This document shows, piece after piece, positions 30,416 through 40,209 of a stretch of 64,000 bases of DNA (its first letter is position 1; each line of letters starts with the position of its first letter). The notes below the pieces were generated by a model, which searched no databases, was not told where the DNA came from, and saw only the letters and a program-made list of their open reading frames with translations. The stretch comes from Shewanella dokdonensis (GTDB taxonomy: Bacteria > Pseudomonadota > Gammaproteobacteria > Enterobacterales > Shewanellaceae): contig NZ_CP074572.1 of assembly GCF_018394335.1 (NCBI RefSeq), positions 1,054,001 through 1,118,000 of the forward strand. The letters run 5' to 3'. The translations under genes were made by a program, and so were the position numbers.

Positions 30416-30470
30416 GATTATTCGCCCCAATATATTCGGGCGTTGATTGTTTCAGTATTTTGGTTCGGCT

Positions 30471-31132
30471 TCAAGGTTGCCAGTCAATCGCGGCTTCGCC
30501 CCATGCCTGCAACTGCTGATTGACCGCCGAAAAATGCTGGCAACCAAAAAAGCCACGATAAGCCGACAAAGGGGACGGATGCGGCCCACTGATGATCCGG
30601 TGCTGCGCAGCGGTGATCAACTGGCCTTTTTTAATGGCGTGACCACCCCATAAAACAAAAATGATCGGTTTATGCTGTTGATTCAACAGACTCAAAACGT
30701 GATCGGTAAATATTTCCCAGCCAGCCTTAGCGTGAGAATGAGCCTTACCCTGCTCTACCGTTAACACAGTGTTGAGCATCAAGATCCCTTGTTGTGCCCA
30801 GCGTTCTAAAAAACCGTCTTGCGGAATGTCAAAGCCATCGATATCACTGGCGAGTTCTTTGTAGATATTTTTCAGCGATGGCGGTAACGGCACCCCAGGC
30901 TTGACTGAAAAACATAAACCATGAGCTTGGCCTTGCCCATGATAGGGATCTTGCCCTAACAATACGACCCTGACTTGCGCTAACGGCGTCAGTTCAAAGG
31001 CGCGAAAGACATCAGCTTCTGCGGGGAAAATCACCTTGCCGGCATCTCTTTCCTGTGCCAAAAAGCCTGCAGTTTTTGAAAATAGGGCTGCTGCTGTTCC
31101 TCTGCAATAAAACTCGGCCAACTATCACTCAT
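30471..31132 (-). CDS. ung: uracil-DNA glycosylase, frameshifted as given
   Basis: Ung removes uracil from DNA at the start of base-excision repair. Corrected length is 220 residues from ATG at 31132 with GGGGAA upstream. The catalytic water-activating loop is GQDPYHG (D62) and the uracil-contact motif is [15 protein letters not shown]. The true N terminus [18 protein letters not shown] is out of frame with the rest. One A missing from 31060-31064 joins them as [18 protein letters not shown]. As given, the main frame starts with a false N terminus just upstream. Confidence 0.92.
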
Positions 31133-31279
31133 GAAATTCCCCAACATGCAAAATCGTCACAGCTTAAAAGCGGATGCTATCTCAAACAAGCAGATTTCCC
31201 TTGTGCTGGGAGCCATAGTGCAAAATGCCGCCTTCGCGCTTACAATCGACCACTGAAATTATCGTGAGGAGCCAATATT

Positions 31280-31684
31280 ATGCCGTTGCTGGTATTCGAT
31301 ATGCTTGAGGGGCGTGCGCCTGCAGAAGTACGCAAGATCCTAGATTGCAGTCATCAGGTGGTACTAGAGGTGTTTGCAGCACCAGAACGAGATAGATATC
31401 AGATAGTTAATGAACATAAAGACTATCAGATGGTGATTGAGGATACAGGACTGGGCTATCAACGCAGCCACAATGTGATTGTGCTAAGAGTATTTACCAG
31501 TCCCCGTAGTCTTGAGCAGAAACATCTGTTTATGCGGCGTCTAAGCGAAGTCTTACAACAACAATGCGCACTTGCACCACAGGATCTGATGATCTCATTT
31601 TTTAACAATAGCCGAGATGATTGGAGCTTCGGTGAAGGAGAGGCGCAATACAGTACCGGCAAACTTGGCGCAAAATCTGAGTAA
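31280..31684 (+). CDS. tautomerase-family protein
   Basis: This 134-residue protein belongs to the tautomerase superfamily (Tautomerase_2 type). It begins MPLLVFDMLEGR, so Pro1 of the mature protein would be the general base, as in 4-oxalocrotonate tautomerase. FFNNSRDDWSFGEGEAQY near the C terminus is typical of the group. AGGAG lies upstream of the ATG. The physiological substrate is not known. It is divergent from ung and upstream of the DUF3144 gene. Confidence 0.78.
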   Translation: MPLLVFDMLEGRAPAEVRKILDCSHQVVLEVFAAPERDRYQIVNEHKDYQMVIEDTGLGYQRSHNVIVLRVFTSPRSLEQKHLFMRRLSEVLQQQCALAPQDLMISFFNNSRDDWSFGEGEAQYSTGKLGAKSE

Positions 31685-31793
31685 AACGCCACGGCCGCGA
31701 TATAATCTACCACTGACAAGCCAGATTTTACTTGGCGGTTGAACGGATTTGAGTAAAATCGGTGCCTTAATTATTAGCAAGAGCGAATATACG

Positions 31794-32117
31794 ATGTCAC
31801 AAGCCAATAACAATGAAACGACTATTTTTCAGCTAGCGGATCAGTTTATCGCCCTCGCCAACGAACTGGCTCAGCAACATGAAGATCTGGGCAAAGTGGG
31901 AACGGCATTACGCTTTGCTGCGGCTCGCTTTAACGCTTTTGAAGCGGCGGTTAAATCTGGCGATCTACAAACAGAAAAGAGCAGTGCGCTGGAGTGGTTT
32001 ACCAATGAGTACCGGGAAATGTTGGATGATAACCTGGAAGATCACATTGCCAACCCACCTGCCAATGCGGCAGCAGATGATAATGGCAATAATGACGTAC
32101 AGCAGTTTCGTCCTTAA
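31794..32117 (+). CDS. DUF3144-family protein
   Basis: This 107-residue acidic soluble protein matches the DUF3144 pattern: FQLADQFIALANEL, ALRFAAARFNAFEA and EWFTNEYREMLDDNLEDHI. It should be all-helical. The function is unknown in any organism I can name. I place the start at ATG 31794, and an upstream in-frame ATG at 31749 lacks conservation. A strong hairpin follows. Confidence 0.72.
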   Translation: MSQANNNETTIFQLADQFIALANELAQQHEDLGKVGTALRFAAARFNAFEAAVKSGDLQTEKSSALEWFTNEYREMLDDNLEDHIANPPANAAADDNGNNDVQQFRP

Positions 32118-32136
32118 GTCCTACGCCGTTGACGGC

Positions 32137-32164
32137 ACAATGGGCCACCGCCGTGGCCCATTGT
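32137..32164. terminator. Perfect 12-bp hairpin between convergent genes
   Basis: ACAATGGGCCAC and its exact complement flank a CGCC loop. It sits between the DUF3144 gene and the convergent oxidoreductase gene. Only two T bases follow, so its terminator role is inferred from its position. Confidence 0.6.
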
Positions 32165-32178
32165 TACCGGTCAACAGT

Positions 32179-33189
32179 CTAAAAACCTTCTAACACTATT
32201 TTGCCTCTGGCTTGGTGTGACTCTAACAGTTGATGGGCTTTGAGCAGGTTCGCCGCGTTAATGGCGCCAAAGTGCTCATTCACCGTTGTTTTCAAGCGGC
32301 CATCATCAACCAATTTTGCCAGCTCATTGAGGATCTGTTGTTGGCGGCGCATGTCCTCAGTCTGAAACAGCGAGCGGGTGTACATAAACTCCCAGTGCAA
32401 TGCCAAACTCTTACGTTTCAGCAGTTTCACATCAAAAGCTTCTGGATCATCAATCAATCCCAAATGCCCCTGTGGTAACAGCGACGCGACTATTTGTTCG
32501 ATGTGCTCGTCGGTATTATTGAGTGACGCAACCCATTGCACACCATCAAACCCGAGGGATGTAAGCTGTGAGCTCAACCCTTGATGATGATCAATCACAT
32601 GATGCGCCCCCAGAGCAATCAACCATTCTTTAGATTGTGGTCGGCCAGCGGTGGCAATCACGGTGACCTCGGTCAACTGCCGCGCTAACTGCACCAGGAT
32701 AGAGCCAACACCACCAGCGGCACCTATCACCAACAGGGCCTTACCTTTGCCAGATGCCATAGGTAAGCCTAAGCGATCGAATAGCAGTTCCCAGGCGGTC
32801 AATGCTGTCAGCGGTAATGCTGCCGCTTCTGCATTGCTGATTGTGGTTGGTGCCATACCCACAATGCGCTCATCAACCAACTGCAATTCAGCGTTACTGC
32901 CTTGGCGCGAAACATCTCCGGCATACCAAACTCGATCACCAGGCTTATAACTGCTGACCAATTCGCCCACCTGCTGTACTGTGCCAACCGCATCCCACCC
33001 TAAGACTTTATATTGACCCTGCTCACCCCCAACGCGGCTGCGGATCTTGGTATCGACCGGATTCACTGAAATAGCCTGTACCGCCACCAGTAAGTCATGC
33101 CCCTTGGCGATTGGTACTGGCAATTCAATATCCTGTAGCCTGTCGTTAGCGCCAAGCGCATGTGGTTGCTTATATCCCACGGCTTTCAT
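32179..33189 (-). CDS. zinc-binding alcohol dehydrogenase family / quinone oxidoreductase-like protein
   Basis: This is a medium-chain dehydrogenase/reductase of the quinone oxidoreductase branch, 336 residues from ATG at 33189. It has the NADPH loop VIGAAGGVGSILVQLA and the substrate-domain SVNPVDTKIRSR. Zinc ligands of true alcohol dehydrogenases are not evident, so it is probably a zinc-free NADPH-dependent reductase. Three ATGs lie in tandem. The third is best spaced from AGAGGG. It diverges from the LysR gene, a common arrangement for a regulator and its target. Confidence 0.82.
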   Translation of the reverse strand: MKAVGYKQPHALGANDRLQDIELPVPIAKGHDLLVAVQAISVNPVDTKIRSRVGGEQGQYKVLGWDAVGTVQQVGELVSSYKPGDRVWYAGDVSRQGSNAELQLVDERIVGMAPTTISNAEAAALPLTALTAWELLFDRLGLPMASGKGKALLVIGAAGGVGSILVQLARQLTEVTVIATAGRPQSKEWLIALGAHHVIDHHQGLSSQLTSLGFDGVQWVASLNNTDEHIEQIVASLLPQGHLGLIDDPEAFDVKLLKRKSLALHWEFMYTRSLFQTEDMRRQQQILNELAKLVDDGRLKTTVNEHFGAINAANLLKAHQLLESHQARGKIVLEGF

Positions 33190-33297
33190 CATCATTCCCT
33201 CTGCTATAACGCGTTAATAAAGGTTAGTCATTAGCGGCATTCAGCCTAATGTAACGATCATCAACCCTGGGAAAAACCATTGAAATTTAATAATAGA

Positions 33298-33314
33298 TTC
33301 AAATATTATTTGAA
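33298..33314. promoter_or_regulatory. Inverted repeat in the oxidoreductase/LysR divergent gap
   Basis: TTCAAAT, an ATT spacer and ATTTGAA form a perfect inverted repeat 38 bases before the LysR start. Its AT-rich symmetry suits a LysR-type binding site, and it could control both divergent genes. Confidence 0.5.
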
Positions 33315-33352
33315 AATAAATCTTCACGATCACTGGAGCCATTAAGCCGAAG

Positions 33353-34255
33353 ATGCTGCGCGCGTTACAGGATTTACAAATTTTTGTTGAAACCGCCAGA
33401 CAAGGCAGTCTGTCTAGCGTTGCCCGCGCCATGAACCTGACACCGGCCGCCACCAGTGCGGCGATAAAGCGGTTGGAGCAACAACTGGGCGCGCCGCTGT
33501 TTATACGCTCTACCCGCAGTCTGCGGTTGACCAAAGATGGTGAGCACTATCTGCAATATTGCGAACAGGCGTTGTTACAGTTAGAGCTAGGAGAAAATCT
33601 GTTACGTAGTGGTCGAGAGACACTACAAGGGAAACTGCACTTGTCGTTACCATCCGACTTAGGGCGGAATCTGCTCGCGCCATTACTCGACTGCTTCATG
33701 GCTACACATCCCCAAGTAGAACTGAAATTACAGATGAGCGATCACTTGACCAACATTTATCGGCAACCCGTCGATTTAGTGATCCGTTATGGTCAACCGC
33801 CAGACTCAGCGCTCATTGCCTTGCCATTACGTCCAGACAATGACCGGGTACTGTGTGCCTCACCCGACTACATTGCCCGTTATGGCGCACCTATGCAGCC
33901 ACAAGAACTTTACCATCACAACTGCCTGTGTTTTATGTTGGCCGATACAGTGCATGATCGCTGGCAATTTACCCGTGCAGAGGAATTTATCAGTATCAAT
34001 GTTAAGGGCAATCGCATTGCTGATGATGGTGATATGGTGCACCGCTGGGCCATTGCTGGCTGCGGGATCGCCTACAAATCGCGACTGGATATTGCCGCAG
34101 ACTTAGCCCAAGGGAAGTTAATACAGGTGTGCCCAGACTGGCAGGGAGAAGCGGCGCCACTCAATATGCTCTTACCTGATCGCCGCCAACTGACATCCTT
34201 GATAAAAGCGCTGCGCAGCCATTTGCTACAACATCTACCGCCACAAACTGCTTAA
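33353..34255 (+). CDS. LysR-family transcriptional regulator
   Basis: This 300-residue regulator has the N-terminal winged helix-turn-helix (about residues 18-40: SLSSVARAMNLTPAATSAAI), followed by the linker and a substrate-binding domain. DLVIRYGQPPDSALIALPL is typical of the CrgA/aldehyde-responsive subgroup. It is divergent from the NADPH reductase and probably controls it. Its stop lies 11 bases from the convergent LysE exporter gene. Confidence 0.9.
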   Translation: MLRALQDLQIFVETARQGSLSSVARAMNLTPAATSAAIKRLEQQLGAPLFIRSTRSLRLTKDGEHYLQYCEQALLQLELGENLLRSGRETLQGKLHLSLPSDLGRNLLAPLLDCFMATHPQVELKLQMSDHLTNIYRQPVDLVIRYGQPPDSALIALPLRPDNDRVLCASPDYIARYGAPMQPQELYHHNCLCFMLADTVHDRWQFTRAEEFISINVKGNRIADDGDMVHRWAIAGCGIAYKSRLDIAADLAQGKLIQVCPDWQGEAAPLNMLLPDRRQLTSLIKALRSHLLQHLPPQTA

Positions 34256-34266
34256 TCTAACTGCGG

Positions 34267-34881
34267 TTACAGCGACACGACTACCCGCAATGCCAACAGT
34301 AATAAAACGCCACCCGTCAGTTTATCGATCACACTGGCATTATTACGCAGCCTATCGAGAATTTTCGGTTGTGACAGCATAAAGGCAATGAACGTATACC
34401 AAAGGCCGTCAACAACGACCGGAGTGAGCACAATCAACCCCTTGCCGGAACTGTATTGTGCGGCCAACACAAATTGACTGAACAGTGCCATAAAAAACAG
34501 CATGATTTTGGGGTTCAGTAAAGAAATCGCTAAGCCATCGCGGGCAGCCTCCAACACACTTGATGACTTACCTGCCGCCAATTTCTGCTGCATACCACCT
34601 TTGGCTCTCAGGGCTTTAATGCCCAGCCACGCCAGATATAACGCACCGGCAATCGCAATCGCCTTAAACAACATCGGGGAATGCTTCAACACCGCAGCCA
34701 ATCCCAGCAAGGTGATCAAGGCATAGGTTCCAATCCCGATAGAATGAGCCCAGGCGCATGCAATTCCTTGCGCGCGACCACCACCGAGGGTATGGCGCAC
34801 AACCATCGCCAAACTGGGGCCTGGAGAAACCGCGCCTAAACAACAGATCGCTAATAATCCCAGCCACATACTCCAACTCAT
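34267..34881 (-). CDS. LysE/RhtB-family amino acid exporter
   Basis: This is a 204-residue inner-membrane protein with five or six hydrophobic segments and the family motif AVSPGPSLAMVVRH near the N terminus. The middle segment LLNPKIMLFFMALFSQF is also characteristic. It probably exports an amino acid such as threonine, homoserine or lysine, but the substrate cannot be read from the sequence. It is convergent with the LysR gene. Confidence 0.88.
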   Translation of the reverse strand: MSWSMWLGLLAICCLGAVSPGPSLAMVVRHTLGGGRAQGIACAWAHSIGIGTYALITLLGLAAVLKHSPMLFKAIAIAGALYLAWLGIKALRAKGGMQQKLAAGKSSSVLEAARDGLAISLLNPKIMLFFMALFSQFVLAAQYSSGKGLIVLTPVVVDGLWYTFIAFMLSQPKILDRLRNNASVIDKLTGGVLLLLALRVVVSL

Positions 34882-34985
34882 GCTACCACTCCCACCATAT
34901 TGCTGTTGTCACAGCGCGCTAACCACTGATATCGGCACACTATATACCAGTTATCATAGCCACACACAGGTATTACCTAAAAGCA

Positions 34986-35013
34986 TAAAAAACAGACCAG
35001 CAAGCTGGTCTGT
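34986..35013 (-). terminator. Intrinsic terminator of the TonB receptor gene
   Basis: ACAGACCAGC and its exact complement flank an AA loop, followed on the minus strand by six T bases. It lies about 60 bases past the receptor stop. Confidence 0.9.
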
Positions 35014-35075
35014 CACAAGATAAAAAGTGGCTACGGAGCACAGCACCTGTCGGTTTATACTCCGTGGCAGCCGAT

Positions 35076-37577
35076 TTAGAAGCGATAAGTCACGCGTCCA
35101 TAATAGAAGCCGCCATTAAAGCCATAGGGAGAAGTGATCGGATACTTAGCCCCAGCAACACCGGCCCAAGGGTTATCATCTGGATAAGTATCAAACAGGT
35201 TCTGCGCTCCCACCGATACATTCCAGTCATCATTGATGTCATATCCCAGCTCAGCATCAAAGGTCACGGCACTGCCAACATCGATAGGTAATTCACCGTC
35301 AGATCCCAGATGATCTTCCCAGTAAGAACCGTAGTAGTTGAGTCGTACCATGGCACGCAAATCAGCCGTCAATTCCTGGTTATAGGTCAGAGAGCCTTTA
35401 TGATGGGGCAAAGACTCTTCCAGCGCTTTCACCTTGGAGGCACTGATGTTGTCTGGGTTGTACTTATCCACGGTTGTTTCAGTCCAGTTATAAGCCAGCG
35501 AGAAACTGCTGCCATCCAGCCATTCCGGCGTATAGGTAGCAACTAAATCAATACCTTGCGTGGTGGTGTCGAAGTCGTTGGTAAAATAACGTACGGCCGA
35601 GAAACTGCTAGCATCCAAAATCCCTTGAGAAATCAGAGCAGCTTTGTCCTCATCCGTGAGTGTCAGTGGTGAAGTTTGGGTAATACGATCCTTCAACTTG
35701 ATATGGAAATAATCCACGGTCAGGAAGAAGTTATTGGCGTTATACACACCACCAAACGACATGTTAACGGATTTTTCGGGATCCAGCGGTTTGCCACCTT
35801 TCTGCACTGAGATAGGGTTAGTTGGCGGCAAAGTAGCCTGATCTTCCAAACCGTTAGGGCCGAATGCTGTGGTTACGTTACGGACGTTATTCTGCCCCAC
35901 TGTTGGTGCCCGGAACCCGGTACTGGCAGCACCGCGTAGCGAGAAGTGTTCGTTAACGCTCCAAATAGCACTCAGCTTACCATTGGTAGTTGAACCAAAG
36001 TCGTCATAATGCTCATAACGTACGGCACCAGTCACCAGCAGATCGTTACTCAGCTCTTTTTCAACATCCAGATAGACGGCGGCGTTACCACGGCTCCAAC
36101 TACCAGAATCCTCAGGTTTGAACCCAGGGAACCCGTTAGAGCCAATACCAAATCCCTGCGAAGCCAATGGGCCAATCTCAAAGGAGTATGGATCGCCGTT
36201 ATAAATCTCGAAGGTTTCACGACGATATTCCAAACCGGCCGCTAAGCTCCAAGTATCAAATCCGAGATAGTCGAAATCCAAGTTCAGACCTCGTTCCATC
36301 TCCACATACTTACCGGGATCAAATGAGGTTGGCGTATCTGGGCCAAGGGATGCGTTTACGGTGTTCTTGATATAAAAATCTGACTCATTACGGCCATAAG
36401 ACACAGTAAAGTCATAGCTTATATCGCTATTCATATCGCCTTTAACACCAGCGACCAGCGAGGAGTCGGTGACAATACCACCAAAGCGAGGTGTAAAACC
36501 GCCGGGGAACATTTCATTGAACACAAAACAGTTATCCGATGCCATCGCGTCAGCAAGCGTCATTCCACTACAATTACCCGACATGTCACCGGTCAAGTCG
36601 CCCACCAAAGGTGTGTCGCCACCATCGTTGCTATACACCCCGGAACGGTTCGCCGGGTTACGGTAAAAGAAACCACCTTCAACATTGCGGCGCGCCCAGT
36701 TACCAAACATATAAGCTTTCTGGTGATCATTCAGATCCAATCCAGAGTTAAAGAACAGGGTCAGATCCGATTTAGTTTCTGGCGTGCCCCAAACCTGAGC
36801 CGGATCGGGAATATCGGTATTACCCGCTGTCTGCAATGCGGCGGCGTCATCACGCTGTACGCTACGGCTGGTATCATCCTGGGCACGATATTGGAAACTG
36901 AAATTAGCAAAACCGTTAGCACTCAATGGCAAGCCAATGTTACCGGCCACCTGCGACAGCGTACCGTCACCTTTATAATACTGGCCGCTGCGGAATTCGA
37001 GTTCACCGCCTTCGGCACTGTCTTTCAACTGGAAGTTAATCACCCCGGCAATAGCATCCGAGCCATATTGTGCGGCGGCACCATCACGTAATACTTCGAC
37101 TTGCTTCAACGCAATAGCGGGGATAACTGAGATATCGGGCCCTTGAGCACCATCAGAAATACCCGCGCCTTGGAAGGCGATAACCGAAGCCCGGTGACGA
37201 CGTTTGCCGTTAACCAACACCAAGGTGTGATCCGGTGCGAGGCCACGCATGTTTGCGGGACGCACCAAGGTTGCAGCGTCACTGATAGGTTGCGCGTTGA
37301 CGTTGTATGATGGCACCACTTTGCCCATCAAATCGTTCATGTCAGTGGCACCATTCTTAGTGAACTCTTCATTACCGATAATATCTACCGGTACAGGAGA
37401 CTCACCAACAGAACGGGGAGCCGCCCGTGAGCCGACGACTGCAATGCGTTCTACACTCTCGCCAGCTTTTTTATCCGCCGCAGGCGCTTCCTCGGCATAT
37501 ACTGGATAACCCAAAGCTATTAGCACTGAGAAACTCAGCGCATTTAATTGCAGTGCACGTTTGGTTGAGTTCTTCAT
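35076..37577 (-). CDS. TonB-dependent outer-membrane receptor
   Basis: This is an 833-residue outer-membrane transporter energised by TonB. A signal peptide ends near YPVYA-EEA, a TonB-box-like ERIAVVG follows at about residue 43, then a plug domain with LVNGKRRHRAS and VEVLRDGAAAQYGSDAIAGVINF. The rest is a 22-strand barrel ending in the C-terminal Phe (YGRVTYRF). Plug and barrel resemble the group of large receptors common in Shewanella and Xanthomonas. The ligand is unknown. A 480-base AT-rich region with repeated motifs precedes it and no Fur box is recognisable. Confidence 0.93.
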   Translation of the reverse strand: MKNSTKRALQLNALSFSVLIALGYPVYAEEAPAADKKAGESVERIAVVGSRAAPRSVGESPVPVDIIGNEEFTKNGATDMNDLMGKVVPSYNVNAQPISDAATLVRPANMRGLAPDHTLVLVNGKRRHRASVIAFQGAGISDGAQGPDISVIPAIALKQVEVLRDGAAAQYGSDAIAGVINFQLKDSAEGGELEFRSGQYYKGDGTLSQVAGNIGLPLSANGFANFSFQYRAQDDTSRSVQRDDAAALQTAGNTDIPDPAQVWGTPETKSDLTLFFNSGLDLNDHQKAYMFGNWARRNVEGGFFYRNPANRSGVYSNDGGDTPLVGDLTGDMSGNCSGMTLADAMASDNCFVFNEMFPGGFTPRFGGIVTDSSLVAGVKGDMNSDISYDFTVSYGRNESDFYIKNTVNASLGPDTPTSFDPGKYVEMERGLNLDFDYLGFDTWSLAAGLEYRRETFEIYNGDPYSFEIGPLASQGFGIGSNGFPGFKPEDSGSWSRGNAAVYLDVEKELSNDLLVTGAVRYEHYDDFGSTTNGKLSAIWSVNEHFSLRGAASTGFRAPTVGQNNVRNVTTAFGPNGLEDQATLPPTNPISVQKGGKPLDPEKSVNMSFGGVYNANNFFLTVDYFHIKLKDRITQTSPLTLTDEDKAALISQGILDASSFSAVRYFTNDFDTTTQGIDLVATYTPEWLDGSSFSLAYNWTETTVDKYNPDNISASKVKALEESLPHHKGSLTYNQELTADLRAMVRLNYYGSYWEDHLGSDGELPIDVGSAVTFDAELGYDINDDWNVSVGAQNLFDTYPDDNPWAGVAGAKYPITSPYGFNGGFYYGRVTYRF

Positions 37578-37829
37578 CTTCCATCTTCTCTGTCAATGTT
37601 ATTGTTTATCTTGTTTTTTCAGGAACGTTCGACAGAATTCGTCCCTATTCCATCTTCCTGAATTTTTAAAATCACATTTAAAAAACAATTTTGCAACATT
37701 TATAGAGATGAGTGATTTACTTTCTCCTTATCAACTAATAAATCATCAAAAAAAATAGCAAAAAATAGAATTAAATTTAATAAAATCACTATTTATGTAT
37801 TGTTACACTATATAAAGTTGTCTTTATAA

Positions 37830-37886
37830 GTTGAAAATTCATTCAAAATGGATGTTACTCAACCCAAATTGTTGAAAATTTATTCA
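37830..37886. promoter_or_regulatory. Spaced direct repeats upstream of the TonB receptor
   Basis: GTTGAAAATTCATTCA (37830-37845) recurs as GTTGAAAATTTATTCA (37871-37886), 15 of 16 bases identical and 41 bases apart, about four helical turns. A looser inverted copy lies near 37912-37927. This suggests binding sites of one regulator on one face of the DNA. The regulator is unknown. Confidence 0.45.
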
Positions 37887-38001
37887 TATAGAGAACATAA
37901 AAAATAATATATTGAATGAAAAACAACCGAATAGCAGTAAGAAATGGCATTCGAGACAAGGCTAGCACAGCAGTAAATTAACAAATTTAACATATAATTA
38001 A

Positions 38002-38040
38002 GATTCAACTTTACCAATGCGAAACTGACAAAGTTGAATC
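38002..38040 (-). terminator. Perfect 11-bp hairpin after the cytochrome b561 gene
   Basis: GATTCAACTTT (38002-38012) and its exact complement (38030-38040) flank a 17-base loop, 20 bases past the stop of the leftward cytochrome gene. TTAATTATATG follows, with no strict T tract. Confidence 0.5.
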
Positions 38041-38059
38041 CGTTACGATGGCAGGAAAA

Positions 38060-38574
38060 TCAATCGCGGATCAGATCAAGCAAGTGGCTCAGAGCGCAGA
38101 CAACATGCAAAATCAGTAAGGTAACAAAGACGTAGATCAATGAGTGGTGCCAACTGCGCCAGAACAGTGCCTCTTTGCTGCCCTGTTCAAAAAACCACAA
38201 ACAACCACTGAAACAAACCGCCAGTAGCGCCACCATGGTCAGCCCTTCAATCAGACTAAAAGCCCCACGCCACCGGCGGCGGGGAGCCGTCCATGTCCTA
38301 AGCCACTGATATCACGCCACAACGGCTGCCAATTTCCCGCAAACACGCCGAAATACTGCCGCCAACTACCCCCTAACATATTGTTAATAAAGAAGGTAAT
38401 CGCGACAAAACTGCAAACGAGGCCGAGCCATACATGGCTCAAATTCCAGAATCCACCGTGTTCGGGAATAGCGCGCAGCATGGCTAACTGACCACTTCCT
38501 GCCAGCAAAAACACACAAAGCAAGGCCAGCAGCAGATGTTGCAACCTTTGATACAAGGCAAATAGATTTTTCAT
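38060..38574 (-). CDS. cytochrome b561-family protein, frameshifted as given
   Basis: This is a predicted four-helix membrane cytochrome b, 171 residues after correction, from ATG at 38574 with AGGAG upstream. Histidines suitable for haem are H13 and H47 in the first half and those in WHHSLIY and LILHVVCALSHLL in the last. One base missing from the C run 38263-38266 breaks the frame. Restoring it reads AGGVGAFSLIEGLTMVALL and gives the last two helices. It lies 9 bases after hemG, so the pair is very likely one operon. Confidence 0.78.
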
Positions 38575-38583
38575 TACCAACTC

Positions 38584-39107
38584 CTAAGCCGCTGTGGCAA
38601 ATTTATCGGTAAACGCTTCCACTTTCTGCCAGTCCGTATACTCCACACAGGTATTAGGATCCGTTGGCCCTTTAGTTATCCACATAATAAAGCGGATGAT
38701 ATTACGGTCCATCGCGTCATATCCCTGATAATTTAAGTTACCACCGAACACTGCCAATAATTTGGGCTGCCAACCTGATTTTGCCAGGAAAGCCTGCATG
38801 TATGGATTGGTTTCAGGAGTGTTCTTCGCCGGTTTACGCGCCACCAGACTTACCGAGAAAAACCGTTTGGCTTAGCCTCTAACTGTGCCTGGTGCTGCCG
38901 AATAAAATCATAAATAGCCGAGTTATGCTTGCCGTGACGGATACTGGCCCCGATCAGAATACGGTCGAACCCATCCAATTCCGGCGCTTCACTAATGGCC
39001 GCGAGGGTTACGTCCTGTCCCTGTTGTTGCAGGCGTTTAGCCATAAAATCACATATTTTACGGGTCTGTCCATGTACGCTGGAAAATAGAATAAGGGTTT
39101 TGTTCAC
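38584..39107 (-). CDS. hemG: menaquinone-dependent protoporphyrinogen IX dehydrogenase HemG, frameshifted as given
   Basis: HemG is a flavodoxin-like enzyme that oxidises protoporphyrinogen IX and passes electrons to quinone, allowing haem synthesis without oxygen. The start is GTG at 39107 with AGGTG upstream. It opens with the FMN loop FSSVHGQTRKI and has IGASIRHGKHN. The frame stops at 38850 as given. One A missing from 38858-38862 restores PNGFFSVSLVARKPAKNTPE and a 174-residue protein, near the E. coli length. A cytochrome b561-like gene follows at once. Confidence 0.9.
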
Positions 39108-39359
39108 ATTAACACCTGTATGTTCAATCCGTTAACTGTAGATAATGGTAAGGAGATAATGTCACAGATTTCATGAATAAGATCACGACCATCGGCAGCA
39201 ACTTGCAGCAATGCTCATTAATTAAAAGCAGTTCACAAAATGGTTGGCACTTGTGATGCGTTAGCATTAAAAGCCACGCAAATTACCGCAGGATGCTGGA
39301 CAATAAGCGGCAGTTTCGGCTTATAGTAGGCCATAGCTCACTTACTCCCAAATGATGCA

Positions 39360-40199
39360 ATGGCAGAAAACCGTTCGCTTAACGATGCCCCACAGGTAGA
39401 AAATGTGCAGGACATGTCCGCCCGTAAAAAAGTGCTACGGCTTGGGCGTCTGCTGGGACTGGCATCCGAGCAAAACTATCATCCGGCCAGCGCGACCTTA
39501 GGGCAGCGCGCCAGTTTTCGACTGGCACAGCAGCAGCAACAATATCAGCAAAATCTGGAAAACATCTATGCTATGGCGCTGAGCTATTCCTCTTCGGATG
39601 TGACAGGCGCAGAGCTAGATCCCGACTGGGTTCATCAGTTTTTTCAGATGGCAGAACAGATCCACAATCGCAAGATGCAAGATCTCTGGGGAAGGATCCT
39701 TGCCAGTGAAACCGTCAATCCCGGTAACTTTAGTTTGCGAACACTGACCACCCTGAAACAACTGACCCTACGAGAAGCCCAGTTGATGGAGAAAGCGCTG
39801 GGGATGACGGTCAAAATCAATAATGAACACCGCGGCAAACTGCTAGGCAGCTATCGGGTGGCCGGAGGATTGGGGCAGTATTTCCGCAAAAATAGTGCAG
39901 TGAACCTGGGATTGTCACAATTCGGTCTGCCGTACTCTAATTTGCTGACACTGATGGACGCAGGGCTCATCCACAAGAGTGAATTTGAAACAGGTGTATT
40001 ACCAATAAAACAAGCCATTACATTACAGTTAGCCCAACAGCAATTGACGGTCACACCAAAAAACAGCCATCTGCTATTTGGCTACTACCGCTTCACTGCC
40101 ATTGGTGAAGAGCTCGCTCAACTGGTGCCGCCGCGACAAGATTTAGCTTATGTCGATGCCTTAAAAACACTGCTACAGCAGGATTTTTACCTCAACTAA
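39360..40199 (+). CDS. TIGR03899-like protein of unknown function
   Basis: This 279-residue soluble protein resembles the TIGR03899 family known from Vibrio and Shewanella, which is related to DUF2806. The helical segment MAEQIHNRKMQDLWGRILASE followed by LRTLTTLKQLT is the kind of motif seen in DUF2806 proteins. The function is unknown. It begins at ATG 39360 and converges with cobA, 10 bases apart. I assign the family from memory of the pattern. Confidence 0.6.
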   Translation: MAENRSLNDAPQVENVQDMSARKKVLRLGRLLGLASEQNYHPASATLGQRASFRLAQQQQQYQQNLENIYAMALSYSSSDVTGAELDPDWVHQFFQMAEQIHNRKMQDLWGRILASETVNPGNFSLRTLTTLKQLTLREAQLMEKALGMTVKINNEHRGKLLGSYRVAGGLGQYFRKNSAVNLGLSQFGLPYSNLLTLMDAGLIHKSEFETGVLPIKQAITLQLAQQQLTVTPKNSHLLFGYYRFTAIGEELAQLVPPRQDLAYVDALKTLLQQDFYLN

Positions 40200-40209
40200 A
40201 CGGACTAGC

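Noticed and set aside
38047..38115. Short plus-strand ATG frame of about 22 codons
   Set aside because: It overlaps the end of the frameshift-corrected cytochrome b561 gene on the other strand and has no ribosome site.
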